Assembly (NCBI GenBank): GCA_050288705.1
Contig: JBNKEI010000004.1
Span: forward strand, 1 to 5,652
Direction: 5' to 3'
Source of the DNA: JBNKEI01 sp050288705
GTDB lineage: Bacteria; Myxococcota; Myxococcia; Myxococcales; UBA5297
Length of the DNA: 5,652 bases
Below the pieces are notes generated by a model, which had not been told where the DNA came from, made no database searches, and saw only the letters and a list, made by a program, of their open reading frames with translations. A program made the translations under genes and the position numbers. Shown here piece after piece: positions 1 through 5,381 of the stretch (within the stretch, counting starts at the first letter, position 1; each line of letters starts with the position of its first letter).

Positions 1-77
1 GTCGTGCGTGGAAGATGGGTCTCATCGAAAAAACGAACCCTGGATGGGCTGACCTTTGGCCCCAAATCATCGATTGA
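1..77 (+). CDS. GIY-YIG nuclease, 3' fragment (5' end outside window)
   Basis: The reading frame from position 3 to the TGA at 75-77 encodes the last 24 residues of a small GIY-YIG endonuclease, starting RAWKMGLIEKTNPGW and ending in IID. These residues and their bases are identical to the end of the complete gene at 5382-5633. The start of the gene lies before the window, so it cannot be said whether this copy is full length. This C-terminal segment, with its basic Trp-rich helix and NPxW motif, is typical of the single-domain GIY-YIG proteins of about 80-100 residues related to the UvrC N-terminal domain. The catalytic residues are upstream and not visible here. It is followed at 92-153 by the palindromic end of the element that carries it. 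Confidence 0.85.
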   Translation, partial: RAWKMGLIEKTNPGWADLWPQIID

Positions 78-96
78 CAAAGTCGTACCCACTGGA
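1..96 (+). repeat. Direct repeat, left copy (GIY-YIG element 3' part)
   Basis: Positions 1-96 match 5557-5652 at 95 of 96 bases, in the same orientation. The only difference is A at 87 against G at 5643, just after the nuclease stop codon. The repeat is cut by both ends of the window, so its true extent is larger. It shows that the same element lies at both ends of the core segment, or that the window is a unit with a terminal overlap. Confidence 0.95.
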
Positions 97-153
97 TTCC
101 CGCCTTCGCGGGAATGACGGAGCGGCGATGTCGGATATAGGGACATGCCCTAG
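92..153 (+). repeat. Terminal inverted repeat of GIY-YIG element (distal end)
   Basis: This 62-bp stretch runs from CTGGATTCCCGC through GACGGAG and GGATATAGGGACA to TGCCCTAG. It is the inverted, imperfect counterpart of 5206-5268 (roughly 80% identical, with one gap). Both copies end in the same outer CTAG. Each contains two hairpin-forming parts: the dRS3-like palindrome, and an outer GGG-N5-CCC motif (here AGGGACATGCCCT). Unique sequence begins just after it, at about 154. I infer that this is the outer boundary of a mobile or dispersed unit; no target-site duplication can be judged, because the other end of this copy lies outside the window. Confidence 0.75.
96..115. repeat. dRS3-like palindrome (ATTCCCGC-CTTC-GCGGGAAT)
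   Basis: A perfect 8-bp stem (ATTCCCGC / GCGGGAAT) encloses a 4-base loop, CTTC. The 20-bp unit fits the ATTCCC-N8-GGGAAT consensus of the neisserial dRS3 repeats. The same class of palindrome is common in many proteobacterial genomes, where read-through translation gives the familiar SFPRKRES peptide. Here it lies 18 bp after the nuclease stop codon, consistent with a recognition site of the neighbouring GIY-YIG nuclease (inference). Confidence 0.9.
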
Positions 154-188
154 CTTGAGAGCAAATTGATTTAGTGTTTTTGTGATAG

Positions 189-203
189 GGTTAGTCTCTA
201 ACC
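189..203 (+). promoter_or_regulatory. Small hairpin just before the radical SAM ribosome binding site
   Basis: GGTTAG (189-194) and CTAACC (198-203) form a 6-bp perfect stem with a TCT loop. It ends 2 bases before the AAGGT (206-210) that serves the ATG at 221. It could affect ribosome access or RNA stability, but a stem this short can arise by chance. I saw no convincing promoter between the repeat end at 153 and this site. Confidence 0.3.
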
Positions 204-220
204 ACAAGGTAATACTCACC

Positions 221-1258
221 ATGACCACTATCAGCCCTAACGAACCATGCCACGCTCTAATACAGGCAACCCAAACCGGCGGAAAAACCTATTCTTTCAA
301 TAACGCTCGTGATGATACCTTGCCAGCGGATCGTTGGTTTCAACAATCGGAAGAAGGACTGGTTCTGTTTTTGGTTTTCTACACTCTGGCTTGCCGCTGG
401 TCAGCATGTACTGGCTGCAATCTTCCTAGCGTCTCAGCGTCCTATCCGGTGTCCTACACTTCGATAATTGCTCAGATTGATCGGGTATTCTCTGCTCCTG
501 ATGTGTTAGCCCGCTCAGCAGAAATCCGCAAACTAATTGTAAGCAATAATGGCTCTGTATTGGACCAGATGACTTTTCCCTCAACTGCATTAATGCATTT
601 AATAGTGCAAATAAACCTCCGTCTTCCGCAACTGCGAGTCATTAGTCTAGAAACTCGTCCCGAATATGTGGATTTTGCAGAACTTGAGTTTCTTTCTCGC
701 GCAATGAGAGAACGAGAGCAGCAGGGAGAAATCGAACTGGCCATTGGTTTTGAAGCCTTTGACAACCGCATACGCAACGAAGTATTTGGCAAAGGACTAT
801 CATTGGCTACTTTCGAGAAACTGGTGAAACAGCTACAACGACCGGGGTTTCGACTCAAATGCTACTTTATGCAGAAACCAGTTGCTGGGATTTCCGAGGA
901 AGAAGCCATTCAAGATATTCAGCGCGGAATTGACTATCTTCACCAAGTAAGCACTACGTTCGGAGTCAGCATTAATATGCATTTGAACCCCACCTATGTA
1001 TCCCGGGAAACCTCACTGGAGCGCGATTTTAAAAAGGGAGTATACCAGCCTCCCCTTCTCCAGAATGTGATCCGTTCGGTTTTACATGCTAAAGGAAAGT
1101 CAGTCTCCATTTTTGTGGGATTGAGTGATGAAGGATTGGCAGTGGAGGGGGGTTCTTTTTTGCGCGCAGGAGATGAGTCACTAGTGCAGGCTCTGGAGCT
1201 ATTTAATAGAACTCAAAATTTTTCGGTCCTTCAAGACTTGGTCACCTGTACATGTTAA
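221..1258 (+). CDS. Elp3-like radical SAM protein
   Basis: This is a complete 345-residue radical SAM enzyme, predicted to bind a 4Fe-4S cluster and cleave S-adenosylmethionine; its substrate is unknown. The cluster motif is C58-x4-C63-x2-C66 in the context CRWSACTGCNLP. Other Elp3-family landmarks follow: NNGSVLDQ near 109-116, SLETRPEYV at 142-150, AIGFEAFDNRIR at 174-185, and KCYFMQKP at 213-220. This order resembles the Elp3/MiaB-type domain and, within it, the archaeosine-synthase radical SAM subunit (RaSEA) and related bacterial proteins. The subfamily is uncertain. The chain ends in C343-T-C345, which could be a further metal or thiol site. The frame stays open to a GTG at 182, but the ATG at 221 is preferred because AAGGT lies 10 bases upstream and nothing similar precedes the GTG. 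The gene starts 68 bp from the repeat element and converges with the glycosyltransferase gene. No partner gene that would reveal the substrate is in the window. Confidence 0.88.
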   Translation: MTTISPNEPCHALIQATQTGGKTYSFNNARDDTLPADRWFQQSEEGLVLFLVFYTLACRWSACTGCNLPSVSASYPVSYTSIIAQIDRVFSAPDVLARSAEIRKLIVSNNGSVLDQMTFPSTALMHLIVQINLRLPQLRVISLETRPEYVDFAELEFLSRAMREREQQGEIELAIGFEAFDNRIRNEVFGKGLSLATFEKLVKQLQRPGFRLKCYFMQKPVAGISEEEAIQDIQRGIDYLHQVSTTFGVSINMHLNPTYVSRETSLERDFKKGVYQPPLLQNVIRSVLHAKGKSVSIFVGLSDEGLAVEGGSFLRAGDESLVQALELFNRTQNFSVLQDLVTCTC

Positions 1259-1273
1259 AAGGCATGCGACAAT

Positions 1274-1999
1274 CTATTTTCTTTTCCAACGACGTATTTG
1301 AAAGATTTTAAAGACCGCTTCTACAAATATTTTTCGCGACATTTTGCTTTTTCCAACGCGACGATCTTCAAAGACAATGGGGATTTCGCGAACATTGTAC
1401 CCCTTACAAAGTGCGCGGTAGGTTAATTCAATTTGAAATATATATCCTGTGCTTCTAACACTAGCAAGCTCCAAGTTTTCCAATACTTTTCGACGGAAGC
1501 ATTTGAACCCCCCCGTTAAATCGCGAATAGGAACCTGAAGGATATTCCGCGCATAAAAACTACCACCGCGACTCACCAATCGACGAACCCATCCCCAGTT
1601 CTTGGTTCCTCCGCCAGCAACATACCGAGAGCCTAAAACTAAATCTGCGCCTAGTTCCATCTCTTTAAGGAAGTCGGGCAAGTATTTGGGATCGTGTGAA
1701 AAATCAGCATCCATTTCCAGAACATAAACGAACCGCCTTTCTAAAGCCCAAGCAAATCCCGCCAAATAGGCCCGTCCCAACCCCTCTTTGCTTGGACGAT
1801 GAAGAACATGAATTCGCTTCTCCACAGCGGCCAATTGATCGGCAATCACTCCTGTACCGTCAGGACTATTGTCGTCTACGATAAGCACTTCGATTCGAGA
1901 GTGAACAGACAGCGTTGCCTCTACAATCGAACGAATGTTTTCACTTTCGTTATAAGTAGGAATGATAACTAATACATCTGAAGGACACGAATAAACCAT
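1274..1999 (-). CDS. Family 2 glycosyltransferase, polyprenol-phosphate mannose synthase type
   Basis: The 241-residue protein has the full pattern of dolichol/polyprenol-phosphate hexose synthases. These GT-A enzymes transfer mannose, or another hexose, from a nucleotide sugar to a polyprenyl phosphate at the inner membrane face. Visible motifs are VIIPTYNE (11-18), VDDNSPDGT (41-49), the metal-binding DAD at 97-99 in MDADFSHDP, GSRYVAGG (123-130) and DLTGGFKCFRR (160-170). The C-terminus is short and basic (RRWKRK). There are no membrane helices, so this is the soluble or peripheral single-domain form, without the GtrA-like tail seen in some relatives. The ATG at 1999 was chosen because AGGTG lies just upstream; a GTG at 2005 adds only two residues and overlaps that sequence. 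The sugar donor cannot be told from sequence. It converges with the radical SAM gene, with stops 15 bp apart and no terminator seen between them, and diverges from the PanE-like gene. Confidence 0.9.
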   Translation of the reverse strand: MVYSCPSDVLVIIPTYNESENIRSIVEATLSVHSRIEVLIVDDNSPDGTGVIADQLAAVEKRIHVLHRPSKEGLGRAYLAGFAWALERRFVYVLEMDADFSHDPKYLPDFLKEMELGADLVLGSRYVAGGGTKNWGWVRRLVSRGGSFYARNILQVPIRDLTGGFKCFRRKVLENLELASVRSTGYIFQIELTYRALCKGYNVREIPIVFEDRRVGKSKMSRKIFVEAVFKIFQIRRWKRK

Positions 2000-2005
2000 A
2001 TGCAC

Positions 2006-2214
2006 CTGTCGAAAAAAGCTTTACTAACAGTCTGTATCATCAAGAGCTACCCTAAATTCACTTTTTGTCAGCATTAGATGTAAAACTTGTGAAACCGCGG
2101 TCTTCGGCTGAAAACGAAAAAAACTCTGTACTACGAAGGAAGAATGCAGTTCCACCATTGTTAATTCTTTGTTGCTAATTTTTTGGGGTTTTGCAATTGC
2201 CTCGTGAGGATAAA
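2006..2214. other. Divergent intergenic region between glycosyltransferase and PanE-like genes
   Basis: This AT-rich, 209-bp stretch must hold the promoters of both divergent genes. I could not find a well-spaced sigma-70 pair on either strand that I trust. The only symmetry noted is the perfect 8-bp palindrome ACCGCGGT at 2094-2101, too short to call an operator. No small ORF with a good ribosome binding site was seen. Confidence 0.5.
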
Positions 2215-3165
2215 ATGAAAATCGTAGTTATGGCCACCGGGGGCGTAGGAGGCAATTACGGCACACTTCTCGCCAGAAAAGGCCACCAGGTAGCCTTCAT
2301 TGCTCGTGGCAGACACTTGCAAGCTATTCGCAAGCATGGACTTACCCTTAAAACTCCCGCAGAGTCTTTCTGCTTTCAGCCAGAATTGATCACCGATAAC
2401 CCCTTGGAAATCGCACAAAAATGGGGAGCGGTAGATTGGATTCTTTTTAGTCCAAAGACTTACGATACTCTTTCGGCAGTGGAAGCCATTCGTTGCATTG
2501 TGTCGTCTAACACGACGGTCGTTTCGTTCCAAAACGGTGTTGAAAACGCCCAAGTCATTGGGTCATGTCTGGGCAAAGAGAAGGTGATAGTAGCCCCAAC
2601 TGAGGTTGCATCTAATATTGTTGCCCCAGGGATTGTTGAGCAAAAATCTTCGTTCCGCCGGGTTATTCTTGGTGAGGTTTTTGGACAGGGATTGACTTCT
2701 CGAGTAAGCGAGATTAGCCATGCCCTTTGTGAAGCGGAAATTAGCGCTACCGCGGTTGCCGATGGGCGTATTCCCATGTGGAACAAATTTATGTTTATTG
2801 CTTCAGTTGCCGGCCTTACCGCTCTCGCGCGGCTAGGTCCCTACCACCTTTTCCAATCCATCCAATCGCACCAAATATTGCGCCTTGCTATGGAGGAAAT
2901 CCAAAAAGTAGGAAAAGCTGAGGGCGTAGACTTAACAGAAGAAGCCTTGGAACGCGCATTCCGCGTGGCACTCTCTATGAACCCCCAAATGAAATGCTCG
3001 TTGCATCTCGACTTGGAACAGCAAAGGCGACTGGAGATCGATTCCCTGAGCGGAACCGTGGCACGATTAGGAACAACTCACGGGATTCGTACCCCCGTTC
3101 ATGAAACAATTTTTGCTCTACTCAAAGTTCACGATGACTTGGTAACCAGCCAACAAAAGGCCTAA
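2215..3165 (+). CDS. Ketopantoate reductase family protein (PanE/ApbA-like)
   Basis: The 316-residue protein is a complete member of the 2-dehydropantoate 2-reductase family, NADPH-dependent enzymes whose type member makes pantoate for coenzyme A. The N-terminal Rossmann fold has TGGVGGNYG (8-16) and IARGRHLQAIRKHGL (29-43); SPKTYD lies at 79-84 and QNGVE at 106-110. The C-terminal helical domain has WNK with the likely catalytic Lys191, and RRLEID with Glu274, matching Lys176 and Glu256 of the E. coli enzyme. The segment after the lysine reads FMFIASVAGLTAL. The two asparagines found there in E. coli PanE are replaced by Ile and Ala. Many paralogues share this FLFIA-type sequence, so a different 2-oxoacid substrate is possible and no symbol is assigned. 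The ATG at 2215 has TGAGGA 4 bases upstream; a TTG at 2191 would add eight residues without a ribosome site. No other pantothenate genes are nearby. Confidence 0.88.
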   Translation: MKIVVMATGGVGGNYGTLLARKGHQVAFIARGRHLQAIRKHGLTLKTPAESFCFQPELITDNPLEIAQKWGAVDWILFSPKTYDTLSAVEAIRCIVSSNTTVVSFQNGVENAQVIGSCLGKEKVIVAPTEVASNIVAPGIVEQKSSFRRVILGEVFGQGLTSRVSEISHALCEAEISATAVADGRIPMWNKFMFIASVAGLTALARLGPYHLFQSIQSHQILRLAMEEIQKVGKAEGVDLTEEALERAFRVALSMNPQMKCSLHLDLEQQRRLEIDSLSGTVARLGTTHGIRTPVHETIFALLKVHDDLVTSQQKA

Positions 3166-3181
3166 TCGCTGCTTTGGGCCG

Positions 3182-3247
3182 GCAAAGCTTGCCGTTGCTC
3201 TACTCGAGGCTCTCTCGCCCCAAACCCCATTTGCCGGCAGGCTTTGC
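3182..3247. repeat. Inverted repeat downstream of PanE-like gene
   Basis: GCAAAGCTTGCCG (3182-3194) pairs with CGGCAGGCTTTGC (3235-3247). That makes a 13-bp stem, with the single non-Watson-Crick position a G-T wobble, around a 40-base loop. An alternative local hairpin, GCTTTG (3171-3176) with CAAAGC (3183-3188), overlaps the left arm. It starts 17 bases after the PanE-like stop. No T-run follows on the plus strand, so it is not a standard rho-independent terminator. It may protect the transcript end or be a decayed palindromic repeat. Confidence 0.55.
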
Positions 3248-3262
3248 AATTGGCTAGGCCAT

Positions 3263-3290
3263 AAAAAAAAACCGCCCCTTTTTGGAGCGG
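3263..3290 (-). terminator. Rho-independent terminator of the 3323-3637 gene
   Basis: Read on the minus strand, the stem CCGCTCC / GGGGCGG has one mismatch (7 positions, 6 paired) and an AAAAA loop. Nine T residues (plus-strand A run 3263-3271) follow it directly. It starts 32 bases downstream of the stop codon of the small leftward gene, the expected place and direction. It faces the PanE-like gene and would shield it from leftward transcription. Confidence 0.85.
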
Positions 3291-3322
3291 CCACCAAATT
3301 GGCTAGGTAAACCAACCTTCTT

Positions 3323-3637
3323 TTAGGCCCGGGCACAGACATAGTTATACTTTGGTTCTAACCAATGATCTCCATCAGGTGGACCCAGCTTCAATCGAAG
3401 CTTCTCTCCTTTGAGATCGAAGATTCCTTGAACTAACCCCAATCCCTCCGGGGTAGAGTGATTAACATAGTGCATAACAATTTCGAACGGAACACTGTCG
3501 GCCCGTACCCGATATCGTCCAGAACCGCGAACTCGCATCGACCCTAAAAATTCGAAACTTCCGTCCTTTTTGAAATGGTACACACCCCCTACACACGGCC
3601 CATCTTCAATGCGCCAACAACCTACAAGGTCCTTCAT
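3323..3637 (-). CDS. Small hypothetical protein, TIGR03067/lipocalin-like
   Basis: This 104-residue protein has no signal peptide, membrane segment or catalytic motif that I can recognise. It resembles the small beta-rich TIGR03067-type proteins of unknown function. LVGCWRIED (4-12) sits where that family has a Leu-x-Gly-x-Trp motif. YHFKKDGSFEF (20-30), GSGRYRV (38-44) and VQGIFDLKGEKLRLKL (69-84) follow as alternating strands, as in a small lipocalin-like barrel. Assignment to the family is by eye and moderate. The ATG at 3637 is chosen because GAGGG lies 8 bases upstream. A TTG at 3700 would add 21 residues that look unlike the rest and overlap the likely promoter. The gene is monocistronic: divergent from radA, with its own promoter candidate and a strong terminator. 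The short length and good ribosome site suggest a real gene despite the lack of a known role. Confidence 0.7.
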   Translation of the reverse strand: MKDLVGCWRIEDGPCVGGVYHFKKDGSFEFLGSMRVRGSGRYRVRADSVPFEIVMHYVNHSTPEGLGLVQGIFDLKGEKLRLKLGPPDGDHWLEPKYNYVCARA

Positions 3638-3675
3638 GGCTTCGACCCTCTGGCCCCCAAGTATCTGACTGTAGG

Positions 3676-3704
3676 ATATCAAAGCTTCATGAAGTTGCAA
3701 TCAA
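3676..3704 (-). promoter_or_regulatory. Candidate sigma-70 promoter for the small hypothetical gene
   Basis: On the minus strand, TTGATT (3704-3699) and TGATAT (3681-3676) are 17 bases apart, ending 38 bases before the ATG at 3637. The -35 matches consensus at 4 of 6 bases and the -10 at 3 of 6. The spacer contains a perfect 10-bp palindrome, CTTCATGAAG (3685-3694), a possible but unproven operator. Confidence 0.3.
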
Positions 3705-3784
3705 GAGTTTACAATACAGTAATATTTTGGACATCTTGACACGGGCAGGTATTCCTATAGGAAACATTTACAGGGAGTTAGCAA

Positions 3785-5143
3785 ATGGCAAAAATAAAAT
3801 CTGCTTTTTTTTGCCAGGAGTGTGGTCACCAAGAACCAAAATGGCTAGGAAAATGCCCGAGCTGCGGGGGATGGAATACCTTGGTAGAAGAGGTTCAAGA
3901 GCAAAAACCGCTCGGGCCGGCTTGGGGTTCAACTCTAGGAAATGGAAAACCAGTACGCCTTTGCGAAGTAAACACGGAGCTAGAAGACCGTTTACATACG
4001 GGCATTGGCGAATTCGATCGCGTTTTAGGGGGAGGAGTTGTTTCGGGATCTCTCATACTTTTAGGAGGCGATCCGGGAATCGGAAAAAGCACGTTGTTGC
4101 TGGCTGCCTTAGATCAACTCTCCCAAAAAGGCCCAGCTTTGTATGTTACCGGGGAAGAATCTCTTCGGCAGACTCGTATGCGAGCAGAAAGATTAGGCGT
4201 TCAATCTTCTAATCTTCACTTGCTGGCTGAAACTGATGCCGAGCGTATTTTTGCAATTGCTGGTTCGATGAGGCTTCAGGCGCTAGCCATTGATTCTATC
4301 CAGACGCTTTTTTTGCGCGAGCTGGGAAGCGCTCCGGGGTCGATTTCTCAGGTGCGCGAAGTAGCCGGTCGTTGCATGTCTTTTGCAAAAAGAACCGAGA
4401 CTCCCACCTTTATAGTCGGTCACGTCACCAAAGACGGAGCTATTGCTGGTCCTCGAGTACTAGAACATATGGTAGACACGGTTTTGTATTTTGAGGGAGA
4501 TCGCGGACATCCTTTTAGGGTGCTCCGTGCGCATAAAAATCGCTTCGGTTCGACTAATGAAATTGGCGTATTCGAAATGAAAGGCACTGGCCTTTCCGAA
4601 GTGCTTGACCCCTCATCGCTCTTTCTCGCCGAAAGACCGAAACAAGCCCCTGGTTCTATTGTAACTGCCTCTCTTTCCGGAACCCGACCGCTATTAGTGG
4701 AAGTCCAAGCACTGGTGGCTCCCACTAGCTACGGCACTGCGCGACGCACTACCATGGGAGTCGATGCCAACCGAGTAGCCCTCTTGGCAGCGGTTTTAGA
4801 AAAAAAAGAAGGGATCAATCTTATTGGTTGCGACTTGTTTGTTAATGTTGCGGGAGGAATAGAAATTTCTGAACCTAGTGTTGACTTGTCCATTCTGGCG
4901 GCTTTAGTTTCCAGCGTACGCGACTACCCAATAGATGAACAGACTATTTTGTTTGGAGAAGTTGGATTGGCGGGCGAAATCCGTGGGGTTTCCCAGGTAG
5001 AAGCCAGGCTTTCCGAAGCCGCCAAAATGGGGTTCAAGAGAGTGCTGCTTCCCGCAGCCAACGCCCGTCGATTAGAAAACCCTCCTCTGGAACCGATTGC
5101 AGTAGAGTCAGTAGCTCAGGTTTTGGAAGTTTTGTTTTCCTAA
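3785..5143 (+). CDS. radA: DNA repair protein RadA (Sms), branch-migration ATPase
   Basis: The 452-residue protein is a complete RadA, the usual family length. RadA is a RecA-like hexameric ATPase and helicase that drives branch migration of recombination intermediates and DNA repair in the cytoplasm. The domains are in standard order. A four-cysteine zinc finger is formed by C10, C13, C24 and C27 (CQEC, CPSC). The RecA-type core has Walker A GGDPGIGKST (94-103, Lys101), TGEES (122-126) and a Walker B strand ending at Asp170. The family-specific KNRFG motif is at 251-255. The Lon-protease-like C-terminal domain runs from about 290 to the end (SLSGTRPLLVEVQALV at 296-311). There is no intein, frameshift or missing key residue. 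The ATG at 3785 has GGGAG at 3773-3777, 7 bases upstream. The gene stands alone, divergent from the small hypothetical gene. No terminator was seen in the 62 bp between its stop and the repeat element. Confidence 0.98.
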   Translation: MAKIKSAFFCQECGHQEPKWLGKCPSCGGWNTLVEEVQEQKPLGPAWGSTLGNGKPVRLCEVNTELEDRLHTGIGEFDRVLGGGVVSGSLILLGGDPGIGKSTLLLAALDQLSQKGPALYVTGEESLRQTRMRAERLGVQSSNLHLLAETDAERIFAIAGSMRLQALAIDSIQTLFLRELGSAPGSISQVREVAGRCMSFAKRTETPTFIVGHVTKDGAIAGPRVLEHMVDTVLYFEGDRGHPFRVLRAHKNRFGSTNEIGVFEMKGTGLSEVLDPSSLFLAERPKQAPGSIVTASLSGTRPLLVEVQALVAPTSYGTARRTTMGVDANRVALLAAVLEKKEGINLIGCDLFVNVAGGIEISEPSVDLSILAALVSSVRDYPIDEQTILFGEVGLAGEIRGVSQVEARLSEAAKMGFKRVLLPAANARRLENPPLEPIAVESVAQVLEVLFS

Positions 5144-5205
5144 ATCAGGGCTCTGGGAAAAAACCACCAATTATTCGGCTTTTAGGATTGGACCGACTCT
5201 CGGCA

Positions 5206-5268
5206 CTAGGGCGTGTCCCCATATCCGGTACCACGCCCTCCGTCATTCCCGCGAAAGCGGGAATCCAG
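5206..5268 (-). repeat. Terminal inverted repeat of GIY-YIG element (proximal end)
   Basis: Reverse-complemented, this stretch reads CTGGATTCCCGC, GACGGAGGGCG, GGATATGGGGACACGCC and CTAG. It aligns along its length with 92-153, with one gap and roughly 80% identity. The palindrome arms, the GACGGAG block, GGATAT and the outer GCCCTAG are conserved. The outermost GGGCGTGTCCC can also fold. The repeat starts 62 bp after the radA stop, so the element sits directly behind that gene. Confidence 0.75.
5245..5264. repeat. dRS3-like palindrome (ATTCCCGC-GAAA-GCGGGAAT)
   Basis: The 8-bp perfect stem is the same as at 96-115, but the loop is GAAA, close to the reverse complement of the CTTC loop on the left (one base differs). 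The TCC and GAC flanks are also exchanged, so the two palindromes are in opposite orientation. It lies 117 bp before the nuclease ATG. It fits the ATTCCC-N8-GGGAAT dRS3 consensus. Confidence 0.9.
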
Positions 5269-5281
5269 GAGGCACCACAGT

Positions 5282-5367
5282 CGAAAGACCAGCTTGCATT
5301 CCGATCTGACCTTTGGTTTAGGCTCAGAACTCCTGACCTGTAGGGCAAGCTGGAAGACCCTCTTTCG
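5282..5367. repeat. Long inverted repeat in the leader of the GIY-YIG gene
   Basis: CGAAAGA-CCAGCTTGC (5282-5297) pairs with GCAAGCTGG (5345-5353) and, after a 7-base bulge, TCTTTCG (5361-5367). All 16 positions are Watson-Crick, and the loop is 47 bases. It lies between the palindrome and the start codon, so as RNA it would be a 5' leader structure, and as single-stranded DNA an imperfect hairpin. Its role is unknown. Confidence 0.6.
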
Positions 5368-5381
5368 GAGACCGGAATTTC

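Noticed and set aside
182..220. GTG start at 182 for the radical SAM gene
   Set aside because: There is no ribosome binding site before it, and the added 13 residues resemble no family sequence; the ATG at 221 has AAGGT at good spacing.
472..858. Minus-strand 128-codon ORF inside the radical SAM gene
   Set aside because: It is a Ser/Arg-rich shadow of a gene with clear family motifs in the other strand.
2161..2786. Minus-strand ORFs opposite the PanE-like gene
   Set aside because: They are antisense shadows of a clear enzyme gene, with no motifs or ribosome sites.
3118..3342. Minus-strand 74-codon ORF between the PanE-like and small hypothetical genes
   Set aside because: It runs through the terminator and the inverted repeat and into the PanE-like 3' end, and resembles no family.
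3736..3761. TTGACA followed by TATAGG upstream of radA
   Set aside because: The -35 is perfect but the spacer is only 14 bases, too short for a normal sigma-70 promoter. No better -10 is present at 16-18 bases.
3727..4212. Plus-strand 161-codon ORF at the start of radA
   Set aside because: It is an out-of-frame shadow of radA, rich in Arg and Ser, with no recognisable domain; radA in the overlapping frame is certain.
96..5264. CRISPR array or tRNA genes
   Set aside because: The two palindromes are 5 kb apart and inverted, with no regularly spaced repeats. No cloverleaf with acceptor and T-arm sequences was seen on either strand.
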